Shown here piece by piece: positions 50,326-59,753 of a stretch of 64,000 nucleotides of DNA. The translations under genes and the position numbers were made by a program. The notes beneath the pieces are model-generated. The model was not told the DNA's origin and did no database searches. It saw only the letters and a program-made list of their open reading frames with translations. The DNA lies in NCBI RefSeq assembly GCF_937958065.1, contig NZ_CALFXI010000061.1:1-64000 (forward strand), in the 5' to 3' direction. The stretch comes from an uncultured Steroidobacter sp. GTDB lineage: Bacteria; Pseudomonadota; Gammaproteobacteria; Steroidobacterales; Steroidobacteraceae. Each line of letters opens with the position of its first letter. Within the stretch, counting starts at the first letter, position 1.

Positions 50326-50975
50326 TGCCGCTCAAAGAAAGCACATTGGACGCAGCGCGGGCCACTCACCGGGAGATCATCCCGGCGGGCGAGCCGTGGA
50401 TGGGCAGTCTCAAGCGAGGACAGCACTTCCGCATCGTCGATCTCGAAGGCAATCAAGCCGTCGACACACTGTTCTACAGCGCCGCTTCCCTGGATGAGCG
50501 CTACAGCGCGCAGGACACGATCCGCGCGCAGGGAAACATCTATCTGACTGCGGGGACCAAGCTGCTATCGAACGAAGGCAATACGATGCTGACCATCGTG
50601 GCCGACACCTGCGGTCGTCACGACACCTTGGGTGGTGCGTGCTCGGCGGAGAGCAATACCGTCCGCTATGCGATCGACAAGCGGCACATGCACAGCTGCC
50701 GGGATAACTTCCTTCTGGCGCTGGCGCATTGGGGCGCGAAGTATCACCGCGACATCGGCAAGCGGGACCTCGCGAGCAACATCAACTTCTTCATGAATGT
50801 GCCGGTGACGCCGCAAGGCAAGCTCACGTTCGCCGATGGCATTTCCGCCGCGGGCCGCTACGTCGAGCTGCGTGCCGAGATGGATGTGACGGTGTTGATC
50901 TCCAACTGTCCGCAGTTGAACAACCCCTGCAATGGTTATAACCCGACGCCAGTAGAAGTGCTGGTCTGGGACTGA
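50325..50975 (+). CDS. Carboxyguanidine deiminase subunit (urea-carboxylase-associated protein 2, DUF1989)
   Basis: 216 residues, TGATG coupling with the preceding gene. Homologous to it: IVDLEGNQAVDTLFYSAASLDERYSAQDT, IVADTCGRHDTLGGACSAESN, RDNFLLALAHWGAKYHRDIGKRDLASNINFFMNVPV. The two subunits form the deiminase heteromer. It is followed 115 bases later by the carboxylase. In this order (deiminase 1, deiminase 2, carboxylase) the locus matches known guanidine degradation clusters, except that the allophanate hydrolase is not next to it. Confidence 0.92.
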   Translation: MPLKESTLDAARATHREIIPAGEPWMGSLKRGQHFRIVDLEGNQAVDTLFYSAASLDERYSAQDTIRAQGNIYLTAGTKLLSNEGNTMLTIVADTCGRHDTLGGACSAESNTVRYAIDKRHMHSCRDNFLLALAHWGAKYHRDIGKRDLASNINFFMNVPVTPQGKLTFADGISAAGRYVELRAEMDVTVLISNCPQLNNPCNGYNPTPVEVLVWD

Positions 50976-51090
50976 CGGCAGGCGACGCTCACGTCGCCAC
51001 TCGCGGGACGACCCGCGAGTTTCATGACAACGCCGGGACGACCCGGCACAGGGCTGGGCCGGCACTGCCGGTCGGGTCGAAGGCGTTCTC

Positions 51091-54000
51091 ATGTTCGACA
51101 AAGTGCTGATCGCGAATCGTGGCGCGATTGCGTGCCGGATCATTCGCACGTTGCGGCGGCTGGGCGTGCGCTCGGTTGCCATCTATTCCGACGCGGATCG
51201 TCATTCGATGCATGTGGCGATGGCGGACGAAGCCATCCACATCGGCGCCGCGCCTGCCTCGGAAAGCTATCTGCAACAGGATCGCATCATTGCCGCCGCG
51301 CGCGAGTGCGGCGCGCAGGCTATTCATCCGGGCTATGGCTTTCTGAGCGAGAACGCCTCCTTCGCCGAACGGTGCGAAGCCGCGGGCCTCGTGTTCGTCG
51401 GGCCCAGTCCGCAGCAGATGCGCAGTTTCGGTCTCAAGCACACGGCGCGCGAGTTGGCGCAAGCCCAGGACGTTCCGTTGCTGCCCGGCAGTGGATTGTT
51501 GAGCAGCGCCGAGCACGCTGCGCGCGAGGCTGCAGCCATCGGTTATCCCGTGATGTTGAAGAGCACTGCGGGCGGTGGCGGGATTGGCATGCAGTTGTGT
51601 CGCAGTTCCGAGGACCTGGCGGCGGCCTATCACACGGTCGAGCGGCTCGCTGCCAGTAACTTCAGCCAGGGCGGCGTCTTCGTCGAGAAGTTCGTCGAGC
51701 GGGCACGTCACATCGAAGTGCAGATTTTCGGCGATGGTCGCGGCAACGTCGTGGCGCTCGGCGAAAGAGATTGCTCCGTACAGCGACGCAATCAGAAGGT
51801 GATCGAAGAAACACCCGCGCCTCGGCTCGAAGAGCGGACACGACAGCATCTATTTGCGTGCGCCGAGCGGCTCGGCCGAAGCGTTGCCTACAGGTCGGCC
51901 GGCACCGTCGAGTTCGTGTACGACGATGCGAGTGGGGAATTTTATTTCCTCGAAGTGAACACGCGTCTGCAGGTTGAACATGGCGTCACGGAGCAGGTGA
52001 CCGGGCTCGATCTCGTCGAATGGATGCTTCGGGTGGCCGCCGGCGAACCTGTGGATCTGGTGAGTCGCGTGCAGCCGCACGGCCATTCCATCCAGGTTCG
52101 TGTGTATGCGGAGGATCCAGCGCATCAGTTCCGCCCGTCGAGTGGACTGCTGTCGCATGTGCAGTGGCCGGAAGGTGTTCGAGTGGATCATTGGGTCGAG
52201 ACGGGAGCGGAAGTCTCGGCGCATTACGATCCCATGCTGGCGAAGATCATTTCGCAGGGTGCGACTCGCGAGGATGCGCTGCAGAAGCTGCAGGAGGCGC
52301 TAGCAGCCACGCAGCTCCATGGCATCGAGACCAATCTCGCGTATCTCAGGCGCGTCATCGCGGACGAAGTGTTTCGAGAAGGACGCCAGACGACCCGTTT
52401 TCTCGCTGCGCTCGACTATCGTCCGGCAACCGTAGAGGTCATCCAGCCGGGCACGCACACGAGCATTCAAGAGTTTCCAGGGCGCGTGGGGTATTGGGAT
52501 ATCGGCGTGCCGCCGTCGGGGCCCATGGACGATCTTGCGTTCCGGTTGGCCAACGAACTGGTCGGGAACTCCGGGCCGGCGGCGGGCCTGGAGCTGACGG
52601 TCAGCGGGCCGACGCTGAAGTTCAATGCGCCCGCGGTGATTGCGCTCTGCGGCGCGCCCATGCTGGCCGAGTTGGATGGCGAGCCGGTGCCGTACTGGGC
52701 AGCTCTCAAAGTGGCTGCTGGCAGCGTTTTGAGAATGCGCTCCATCGAGGGAGCAGGGCAGCGTACGTATTTGGCCGTACGTGGCGGATTCGACGTGCCG
52801 ACTTATATGGGCAGTCGGGCGACGTTCACATTGGGCCAGTTCGGTGGGCATGCGGGCCGCGCGTTGCGCGTGGGCGATACGCTGCGATTGCAGGAGAACA
52901 TCGATCTGACACAGATCGGCTCGCCGTTGCCGCCCTCGCGCATACCGAGCTATGCAACTCCGTGGACCATCGATGTGATGTCGGGGCCGCACGGTGCACC
53001 TGATTTTTTCACCGAGGAGGATATTCGAACGTTCTTCGCCGCCGAGTGGGAGGTGCATTACAACTCCAGCCGGACCGGAGTGCGGTTGATCGGGCCGAAG
53101 CCCCACTGGGCACGCGCGGACGGCGGTGAGGCGGGGCTGCATCCATCCAACATCCACGACAACGCCTATGCCATCGGCGCCATCGATTTCACCGGCGACA
53201 TGCCGGTCATCCTCGGCCCGGACGGCCCGAGCCTCGGCGGATTCGTCTGTCCGGCGACCGTCATCAGTAGCGAGTTGTGGAAGCTTGGTCAGCTCAGGCC
53301 GGGGGACAAGGTGAGGTTCAGGTGCGTATCGATGGAGACGCAGATGCGCGATGCAGGCGCGATCCGCGATGCTGCGATGTTGCCTCGCATTCCCGAACCG
53401 GTGCTGCATACGGAAGCTGCGTCGGCGGCAGGTGCGCCTGCTGTCTGCTATCGCCAGGCAGGCGACAGCTATTTGTTGATCGAGTATGGGCCACTGGTGC
53501 TCGATCTCGAGCTGCGCTTTCGCGTGCACGCGTTGATGGATTGGCTGCAGCGGCAGCGAGTCTCCGGCGTGCTCGAGTTGACGCCGGGTATCCGCTCGCT
53601 CCAGGTTCATTTCGATCGCGCCACGATCTCACAGCGTGCCTTGCTGGACATTCTGCTGCGAGCAGAGCACGAGTTGCCCGCCGTCGACGACATCGAGGTG
53701 CCGAGCCGCATCGTTCACCTGCCGCTGTCCTGGGACGACCCGGCCACGCGGGTTGCCATCGATAAATATATGCAGTCGGTGCGCAAGGATGCGCCCTGGT
53801 GCCCGAGCAACATCGAGTTCATTCGCAGGGTCAACGGCCTCGATTCGATCGATGACGTCCGCCGAATCGTGTTCGACGCCAGTTATCTCGTGATGGGGCT
53901 GGGCGACGTCTATCTCGGTGCGCCCGTCGCGACGCCGCTGGACCCTCGCCATCGGCTGGTCACGACCAAATACAACCCGGCGCGCACCTGGACACCGGAA

Positions 54001-54660
54001 AATGCGGTCGGTATTGGCGGCGCCTACCTTTGCGTCTATGGCATGGAAGGTCCGGGCGGGTATCAGTTCGTCGGCCGCACGGTGCAGATGTGGAATCGTC
54101 ATCGACAGACCAAGGACTTCGAGGACGGCAAACAGTGGCTGCTGCGCTTCTTCGATCAGCTGCGGTTCTATCCGGTCTCGGCGGACGAGCTGTTACAGAT
54201 GCGCGAGGACTTTCCGGTCGGCAGGTTCCAACTGCGCGTCGAAGAGAGCACGCTGAAGTTGCGCGACTATCGACAATTCCTCTCCGACAACGATGACTCG
54301 ATCGCCGCCTTCAAAGCGCGGCAGCAGGCGGCCTTCGAAGCCGAAAGAGAGCGCTGGCGGGTCAATGGCCAGCTCACGTTCGATGCAGAGCCGTCCCTGG
54401 TCAGCGAAGCCGCGGCCGCGACGGTCCCGGCCGGCTGCGAGGCGATCACATCGCCCGTGACCGGCAGCGTTTGGAAACAAACGCTCAGCGTCGGCCAGCG
54501 CGTCGAGGCGGGCGAGGAGTTGCTGGTCATCGAAGCGATGAAAATGGAGATCCCGATAGTCGCCGACCGCGCGGCGGAGATCGTCGAGATTCGCATCGCC
54601 GCGGGTCGCGCCGTGTCGGCTGGAGAAGTGCTCATCGCGATCAAGCCGCTTGCAACATAA
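51091..54660 (+). CDS. Biotin-dependent guanidine (urea) carboxylase
   Basis: 1189 residues. Biotin carboxylase part about 1-450 (FDKVLIANRGAIACRIIRT, ATP-grasp LKSTAGGGGIGMQ, EVNTRLQVEHGVTEQVTG). The carboxyltransferase part has a KipA-like segment (GYWDIGVPPSGPMDDLAFRL) and a KipI-like segment (GDSYLLIEYGPLVLDLELRF). The biotinyl domain follows with the biotin Lys at about 1151 (EAMKMEIP). Sequence family alone would say urea carboxylase. The guanidine-I riboswitch across the intergenic region and the deiminase genes upstream favour guanidine carboxylase, which makes carboxyguanidine. Substrate-discriminating residues in the carboxyltransferase domain need an alignment I cannot run. Confidence 0.92.
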   Translation: MFDKVLIANRGAIACRIIRTLRRLGVRSVAIYSDADRHSMHVAMADEAIHIGAAPASESYLQQDRIIAAARECGAQAIHPGYGFLSENASFAERCEAAGLVFVGPSPQQMRSFGLKHTARELAQAQDVPLLPGSGLLSSAEHAAREAAAIGYPVMLKSTAGGGGIGMQLCRSSEDLAAAYHTVERLAASNFSQGGVFVEKFVERARHIEVQIFGDGRGNVVALGERDCSVQRRNQKVIEETPAPRLEERTRQHLFACAERLGRSVAYRSAGTVEFVYDDASGEFYFLEVNTRLQVEHGVTEQVTGLDLVEWMLRVAAGEPVDLVSRVQPHGHSIQVRVYAEDPAHQFRPSSGLLSHVQWPEGVRVDHWVETGAEVSAHYDPMLAKIISQGATREDALQKLQEALAATQLHGIETNLAYLRRVIADEVFREGRQTTRFLAALDYRPATVEVIQPGTHTSIQEFPGRVGYWDIGVPPSGPMDDLAFRLANELVGNSGPAAGLELTVSGPTLKFNAPAVIALCGAPMLAELDGEPVPYWAALKVAAGSVLRMRSIEGAGQRTYLAVRGGFDVPTYMGSRATFTLGQFGGHAGRALRVGDTLRLQENIDLTQIGSPLPPSRIPSYATPWTIDVMSGPHGAPDFFTEEDIRTFFAAEWEVHYNSSRTGVRLIGPKPHWARADGGEAGLHPSNIHDNAYAIGAIDFTGDMPVILGPDGPSLGGFVCPATVISSELWKLGQLRPGDKVRFRCVSMETQMRDAGAIRDAAMLPRIPEPVLHTEAASAAGAPAVCYRQAGDSYLLIEYGPLVLDLELRFRVHALMDWLQRQRVSGVLELTPGIRSLQVHFDRATISQRALLDILLRAEHELPAVDDIEVPSRIVHLPLSWDDPATRVAIDKYMQSVRKDAPWCPSNIEFIRRVNGLDSIDDVRRIVFDASYLVMGLGDVYLGAPVATPLDPRHRLVTTKYNPARTWTPENAVGIGGAYLCVYGMEGPGGYQFVGRTVQMWNRHRQTKDFEDGKQWLLRFFDQLRFYPVSADELLQMREDFPVGRFQLRVEESTLKLRDYRQFLSDNDDSIAAFKARQQAAFEAERERWRVNGQLTFDAEPSLVSEAAAATVPAGCEAITSPVTGSVWKQTLSVGQRVEAGEELLVIEAMKMEIPIVADRAAEIVEIRIAAGRAVSAGEVLIAIKPLAT

Positions 54661-54875
54661 CGCGAGAAGCCTGAACGGACCTTCGGAACAGCGCGCCCGC
54701 GCCGGCAGGAATCTGCATCCATCGCGCCTGCCGGCGCCGAAACTGCCAACTGTTTGGCAGAGCCGCAAAGTGTGACGCAGTACAGTCCCGCCGCAGACCA
54801 GACATAAGGAAGGGCGGCAGCCTTCCGGCACTGTGGAAGGGCGCCAGTCTGTGGCTCCAACGTCAAGGGATTTCG

Positions 54876-55736
54876 ATGGGTCTTTCCGAAACCATTATGG
54901 CGGCCATGATCGGTGCCCTGGCAACCGTCACCACGGCCTTGTTCCAGCTGTTCAGCACATTCAAGCAGCAACGTAGCAGCAAGGTCGACGTGCGGCCGAA
55001 GAAAGGCTCCACTTTGCGTTCGGTGCTGGCCGTGCTCGCGCTGATGGTTGCTTCGGCGGCCGGTGGCTTTCTCTATTCCGAGCTCATGAAACAACGCACA
55101 GAGGAAGACATGCGTGCCATGCGTGGCGAGCTGAAGGAACTGCGCTCGCTGATCGCGGCCGAACGGGAGGCTGCGGATGTGGCAGCTCCGGCGCAGCCCG
55201 CTGCCGTCGATCACAACGCAGTGACATTGCCTGCTGCGATGGAAAGCGTTGCCGACACGGTTGAATCAGTTGTCTATGTCCCCGCCTGCCGCACCGGTGG
55301 TGTCGCGACGGCTTGCAACGAGCAGGAAGCTCAACGCATCGCGCTCTGCGGGACGATACCCGCGTATGCGCGGGTCGATCGCATTCAATTGTTTGCACAG
55401 CCCGACGCCATGCAACACCCCTGGGACAAACATCAGGTGAGCTTCGAGCAGGATCTCGGCGGCGCACGCTTCACTGGCAATTCCTTCGAGTACGCGCAGG
55501 GAGAGGATTTGAAGGCCGTCTGCGTGAACTTCGTGCAGTGGAGCAGCGAGCATCCGCATATCGCGCGGATCGTCGTGGAGTTCGGCTTCGGGAATGTGCC
55601 AACGCCGACTGTGCCGGCGCCGATCACCGCACCGATACAAATGCCGCCGACCCAAGTGCCGGCGGTCATTGCCGCTGAATCGCTGCATGCGGGGTCGACT
55701 CCCGCCGCTTTCGGCGGCACCGGCACGGCCCAATAA
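54876..55736 (+). CDS. Hypothetical two-helix membrane protein
   Basis: 286 residues. Two membrane segments (IMAAMIGALATVTTALFQLF near 7-26 and SVLAVLALMVASAAGGFLYSEL near 48-69) are separated by a basic loop. A charged coiled-coil-prone stretch (RTEEDMRAMRGELKELRSLIAAERE) and a ~130-residue soluble domain follow. The soluble domain has four cysteines (VPACRTGGVATACNEQEAQRIALCG, KAVCVNFVQW), ending in a Pro-rich tail. Family not recognised. Good coding composition and a plausible ATG. It lies 215 bases after the carboxylase. Confidence 0.75.
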   Translation: MGLSETIMAAMIGALATVTTALFQLFSTFKQQRSSKVDVRPKKGSTLRSVLAVLALMVASAAGGFLYSELMKQRTEEDMRAMRGELKELRSLIAAEREAADVAAPAQPAAVDHNAVTLPAAMESVADTVESVVYVPACRTGGVATACNEQEAQRIALCGTIPAYARVDRIQLFAQPDAMQHPWDKHQVSFEQDLGGARFTGNSFEYAQGEDLKAVCVNFVQWSSEHPHIARIVVEFGFGNVPTPTVPAPITAPIQMPPTQVPAVIAAESLHAGSTPAAFGGTGTAQ

Positions 55737-55816
55737 CGTCAGCCCGGCGCGGCGAGCGCCCCAATGCCATTTGTGGTATCTCTTGAGGGACTCCAGCAAC
55801 AGCGTGGGGGACGGCC

Positions 55817-57448
55817 ATGTTCGGACAGATGATGGACCGGCCGCTGCTGATCAGCGGCATCGCGCGCCATGCAGAACTGCAGCACCCTCGGCGGGAGATC
55901 GTCTCGGTCACGACCGACAATCCTCGCCATCGTTATACGTATCGGGATGCATTTGCCCGCGCCCGCAAGCTCGCCAATGCGCTGAGCCGGCTCGGTTTGC
56001 AGCCGGGCGACCGGGTGGCGACGCTCGCCTGGAACGACTATCGGCATTTCGAGACCTATTACGGGGTGTCCGGCTCGGGTTTCATCTGTCACACCATCAA
56101 TCCGCGCCTGTTCGAAGATCAGATCGTCTTCATCGTCAATCATGCCGAGGATCGCTGGTTGTTCCTCGACCCGGCGTTCGTGCCGCTGGTCGAAAAACTG
56201 CAGTCGCGTCTGCCGAAGCTCGAAGGTTGTGTCGTCATGACTGACGACGCGCACATGCCCCGGACTCAGCTGCCTCGCGCGCGCAGCTATGAATCCTTCA
56301 TCGCCGCCGAGAGCGACAGGTTCGAGTGGCCCGAGTTCGATGAGCGCACCGCGAGCTCGCTGTGTTACACCTCGGGGACGACCGGCGATCCGAAAGGTGT
56401 GCTGTACAGTCATCGCTCCACCGTCCTGCATTGTTACGCCTCCGCCTTGCCGGACGCGATGGCGCTCTCGGCGCATGAAGTGGTGATGCCTGTCGTGCCG
56501 ATGTTTCATGTGAACGCGTGGGGCTTGCCGTATTCGTGCGCGATGGTGGGCGCCAAGCTGGTCTTTCCGGGGGCCAAGATGGGCGACGCGGAAACTCTGC
56601 AAGCGCTCATTGAAGAAGAGCGCGTGACGTTCTCCGCAGGGGTGCCGACGGTGTGGCAGGGGCTGCTGGCGTATCTGGATAAAACGGGCAAGCGCGTCGA
56701 CAGTCTCACGCGTGTGTTGAGCGGCGGGTCGGCAGTGCCTCTGACGCTGATGGATCAACTGAGGGAACGTCACGACGTTGAAGTCGTGCATGCATGGGGC
56801 ATGACCGAGACCAGTCCCATCGGCACGATCCGTTCACTGTCGCCGGAAGCGAACAGCTTGCCCGAAGAGCGTCGCCACGCGCTGCGCGCCAGGCAGGGTC
56901 GCACCGTGTTCGGTGTCGAGCTGAAAGTGGCTGATGAGAACGGCAACGAAGTGCCCCGCGACGGCAAGACGTTCGGCGCACTGAAGGTGCGGGGACCGTG
57001 GGTGGCGGCCAGCTACTACAAGCGAAACGGGGATGAAGTGTTCGAGAACGATGGCTGGTTCGACACCGGCGACGTTGCGACCATCTGTCCGCTGGGATAT
57101 CTGCAGATCACCGACCGGACCAAGGACGTCATCAAGTCGGGCGGCGAGTGGATCAGCTCGATCGACCTGGAGAACCTCGCAGTGGCGCATCCGGCCGTGG
57201 CCCAGGCGGCGGCGATCGCGATTCCACATCCGAAGTGGCAGGAGCGGCCGTTACTGGTGGCGGTATTGAAGCCGGGAGCGTCGGTGACTGCCGAGGAACT
57301 GCTGCAGTTCTTCGCCGGCAAGGTGGCGAAGTGGTGGATTCCGGACGACGTGGTGTTCGTCGAGAAGCTGCCGCTGACGGCGACCGGCAAGCTCAGCAAG
57401 CTGCAGCTGCGGCAGCAGTTCGTGGGTTATCAGTTTCCACCACGATGA
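55817..57448 (+). CDS. Fatty-acid--CoA ligase (AMP-forming)
   Basis: 543 residues, ANL superfamily. P-loop-like CYTSGTTGDPKGVLYSHRS, the A5 motif AWGMTETSP, the hinge D region GWFDTGDVATICPLGYLQITDRTKDVIKSGGEWIS, and the catalytic Lys near the end (PLTATGKLSKLQLR). The sequence around GFICHTINPRLFEDQIVFIVNHAEDRW is typical of medium/long-chain acyl-CoA ligases such as AlkK. It activates a fatty acid to acyl-CoA. Neighbouring genes do not narrow the substrate. Confidence 0.94.
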   Translation: MFGQMMDRPLLISGIARHAELQHPRREIVSVTTDNPRHRYTYRDAFARARKLANALSRLGLQPGDRVATLAWNDYRHFETYYGVSGSGFICHTINPRLFEDQIVFIVNHAEDRWLFLDPAFVPLVEKLQSRLPKLEGCVVMTDDAHMPRTQLPRARSYESFIAAESDRFEWPEFDERTASSLCYTSGTTGDPKGVLYSHRSTVLHCYASALPDAMALSAHEVVMPVVPMFHVNAWGLPYSCAMVGAKLVFPGAKMGDAETLQALIEEERVTFSAGVPTVWQGLLAYLDKTGKRVDSLTRVLSGGSAVPLTLMDQLRERHDVEVVHAWGMTETSPIGTIRSLSPEANSLPEERRHALRARQGRTVFGVELKVADENGNEVPRDGKTFGALKVRGPWVAASYYKRNGDEVFENDGWFDTGDVATICPLGYLQITDRTKDVIKSGGEWISSIDLENLAVAHPAVAQAAAIAIPHPKWQERPLLVAVLKPGASVTAEELLQFFAGKVAKWWIPDDVVFVEKLPLTATGKLSKLQLRQQFVGYQFPPR

Positions 57449-57452
57449 AAAA

Positions 57453-57478
57453 GGCTCCTCCCCGTGAGGGGAGGAGCC
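57453..57478 (-). terminator. Rho-independent terminator of the OmpA gene
   Basis: 11-bp perfect stem GGCTCCTCCCC/GGGGAGGAGCC with loop GTGA. On the minus strand it is followed by TTTTT, so it terminates the OmpA transcript; it may also end the acyl-CoA ligase transcript, whose stop is four bases away. Confidence 0.85.
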
Positions 57479-57488
57479 GGGTTGGGAC

Positions 57489-57511
57489 GCCTCGCTCTTG
57501 CGGAGCGAGGC
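57489..57511. terminator. Second stem-loop between ligase and OmpA genes
   Basis: 9-bp inverted repeat GCCTCGCTC/GAGCGAGGC with a 5-base loop, adjacent to the terminator at 57453. On the plus strand it is followed by CCATTCTTC. It probably backs up termination of the convergent transcripts. Confidence 0.5.
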
Positions 57512-57534
57512 CCATTCTTCGGCCCGAGCGGCGG

Positions 57535-58677
57535 TTACCGCTCGACCTTGCCTTCGCCCTGGACTTCCACGTCGCCGGGGTTGTCCAGCACGGACATCAC
57601 CACACGACGATTCAAGGCGCGGCCCTCGTCGGTCTTGTTGTCCGCGATCGGCTGCGATTCACCGTAGCCCTTCGCAGTCAGCTGCGACGCCGGCACACCC
57701 TGGTCGAGCAGGTAGGTGCGGACCGAGTCGGCACGTTGCTGCGACAACTTCAGGTTGTACGCATCCGGGCCGGCGCTGTCGGTGTGACCCTGCAGCTCGA
57801 TCTTCAGTCGCGGATACTTCTTCAGATCCGCGGCCACATTGTCGAGCGCGCTGCGGGACTCCGGCTTCAGCGTCGCCGAGTTGTACTCGAACGTCACGCC
57901 TTCCAGCGTGATCGAGCCCTTGCGTGTGCAACCGTACGCGTCCACGGCAACGCCCGCGGGTGTATCCGGGCATTTGTCGACGTTGTCGAGCACGCCGTCC
58001 TTGTCCTGGTCGCCCGGCGGCGGCGGCGGCGGGGGAGCCGGCGGCGGCGGGGGCGGCGGAGGCGGAGCTGCTTCAACCGGTTTCGGCGCCGGCGCGCCGA
58101 ACGAGTATTGGAAGCCCAGCAAGCCGAGGTAATCACGGAAGTGTCCGTCGGCGCCCGCGTCGTCCCAGCGAGCCTTCAACTCGGGCCGCAGCGAGAAGGT
58201 GCGTGAGCCATCGCTGCTCTCCCACGCCTTGATGAACATGCCCACGCCGACCTGCGACATGAAGTCGGTTGCGTCGCCGCCGTCACTCTTCGGGCGATCG
58301 TTCTGCGCGACGCCGAGGCCGGCGCTCAGGAACGGTTGCACGACGCCGCCGCGGTTCAGCACGCCCAACAGATCGATCGAGCCGCCATACAGGCTCAGGT
58401 CGCTGCGAGCCGGGCCACCGCCGATCTGCGAGCCATTGAGATTGAGCTCGACGTTCAGACCGCGATTGACGACCTTGCCCACGGCCAGGCCATACAACCA
58501 ATCCTTGTCCTGCAGGGGCCGGTCGTTGTCGACGGAGATGCCGCCGATCTGTGGAGTGAGGTACCAGTGGCCGACATCATCGGCGGCCGCAATCCCCGGC
58601 GCGGCGATGACGAGCGCGGGCACGGACCAACGCAATGCCGGCCTGGCCAGGGCGCGTAACGCGTGAAACACCTTCAT
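57535..58677 (-). CDS. OmpA family outer-membrane protein
   Basis: 380 residues from the ATG of MKVFHALRALARPALRW, which begins a signal peptide ending near IAAADD. An N-terminal eight-stranded-type barrel (WYLTPQIGG...FSLRPELKARWDDAG...YLGLLGFQYSFG) is followed by a long proline-rich hinge. One calcium-type repeat comes next (DQDKDGVLDNVDKCPDTPAGV), then the peptidoglycan-binding OmpA C-terminal domain (LKIELQGHTDSAGPDAYNLKLSQQRADSVRTYL). It anchors the outer membrane to peptidoglycan. It is divergent from the HTH regulator, and two stem-loops lie downstream. Confidence 0.94.
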   Translation of the reverse strand: MKVFHALRALARPALRWSVPALVIAAPGIAAADDVGHWYLTPQIGGISVDNDRPLQDKDWLYGLAVGKVVNRGLNVELNLNGSQIGGGPARSDLSLYGGSIDLLGVLNRGGVVQPFLSAGLGVAQNDRPKSDGGDATDFMSQVGVGMFIKAWESSDGSRTFSLRPELKARWDDAGADGHFRDYLGLLGFQYSFGAPAPKPVEAAPPPPPPPPPAPPPPPPPGDQDKDGVLDNVDKCPDTPAGVAVDAYGCTRKGSITLEGVTFEYNSATLKPESRSALDNVAADLKKYPRLKIELQGHTDSAGPDAYNLKLSQQRADSVRTYLLDQGVPASQLTAKGYGESQPIADNKTDEGRALNRRVVMSVLDNPGDVEVQGEGKVER

Positions 58678-58793
58678 ATCGATTCCTCTTGTTTGTTCAA
58701 CGTGCCTGCACACCGGCCGTTGCGTTGCTCCGGATGTGCCGACGGGGCGACACCTTAGCGGGCTGAGCGCGTCGAACAAGCTTTGAAAACCGA

Positions 58794-58812
58794 AGTACCG
58801 GATTACGGTACT
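58794..58812. promoter_or_regulatory. Palindromic operator candidate between ompA and HTH regulator
   Basis: Perfect 7-bp inverted repeat AGTACCG/CGGTACT with a 5-base spacer in the divergent control region. Its size fits a dimeric helix-turn-helix regulator site, so the regulator at 58852 may bind here (inference). It also argues that the regulator's translation starts downstream of it. Confidence 0.5.
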
Positions 58813-58851
58813 CTAGGCACCGCGGTATTAGCTCTGTCGGGATTTGTTGCA

Positions 58852-59598
58852 GTGAATGAGACCAAAAACCTGCTGGAAACTTTGAAGCGCTGCCTACGTG
58901 CGCGGGGCATGACGTATCAGAAGCTCGGCCGCGCGCTGGGTTTGAGCGAGTCTTCGGTGAAGCGTCTGTTCTCCGATGAATCTTTTACATTGGTGAGATT
59001 GGAGCGCGTGTGCGCGGCCATCGACATGACTGTCGCCGATTTGGTACGCATGGCCGCGGGCACGCGCGAGGCCCAGACCTTCAGCCTGTCGCTCGAGCAG
59101 GAGCGCACTTTGGCAAGCGATGCTTCGTTGCTCGCATTGTTTTATTTGCTGTTGAATGGCAGGCCGGTGGAAGCGGCGGAGCGTCGGCTCGGTTTGAATC
59201 CGCGCGCGATGCGTGGATTGCTCGATCGCCTGGTGGGGGCGCAACTGATCACGCTGGACGCCAAGCGCAGGATTCACTTGCACGCGCGCCTGCCGATCGC
59301 GTGGCGTCCGGACGGGCCGGTGCGTAAGTTATATGAGCGCCAGGTGAGGGCGGAATTTTTGCAGGGCCGGTTCACCGGCAGCAACGAAGCGCTGTCGTTT
59401 CATTCGGCCGAGCTGTCGCCGGCGTCGGTGCGCATCCTGCTCAAGAAGATCGACAAGCTCGCGGCGGATTTCGCCGACCTGGCGGCGCTCGACGTGCAAT
59501 TGCCAGCCCGAGACAAGACCAGCGTCGCGCTGCTGCTGGCCTGCCGGCCGTGGGTGTTCTCGATGTTCTCCGCGTACCGCGCCAAGGCGGTGGCGTAG
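58852..59598 (+). CDS. XRE-family helix-turn-helix transcriptional regulator
   Basis: About 248 residues if translation starts at GTG 58852 (VNETKNLLETLKRCLRARG); the open frame also has a TTG at 58783, but that would translate the palindrome at 58794-58812. The N-terminal Cro/CI-type HTH reads MTYQKLGRALGLSESSVKRLFSDESFTLVRLERVCAAIDMTVADLVRMA. The remainder (FYLLLNGRPVEAAERRLGLNPRAMRGLLDRLVGAQLI) holds a second winged-helix-like region and a helical C-terminus. Targets unknown; ompA and itself are the nearest candidates. Confidence 0.85.
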   Translation: MNETKNLLETLKRCLRARGMTYQKLGRALGLSESSVKRLFSDESFTLVRLERVCAAIDMTVADLVRMAAGTREAQTFSLSLEQERTLASDASLLALFYLLLNGRPVEAAERRLGLNPRAMRGLLDRLVGAQLITLDAKRRIHLHARLPIAWRPDGPVRKLYERQVRAEFLQGRFTGSNEALSFHSAELSPASVRILLKKIDKLAADFADLAALDVQLPARDKTSVALLLACRPWVFSMFSAYRAKAVA

Positions 59599-59753
59599 GC
59601 TGCACTCGAAAGAGGCGGGTCGCCCGGCCCGCTGATTCAAGCCGGTGCGCAGCCACGTGGGCAGCCCGCCTGACTGCGAATGCCGACAGCTGCGTAGGCC
59701 CGCACGATATTTGCACCATGCATGTCGTTCGCGGCAAGCAAGCGGGTACTGTC

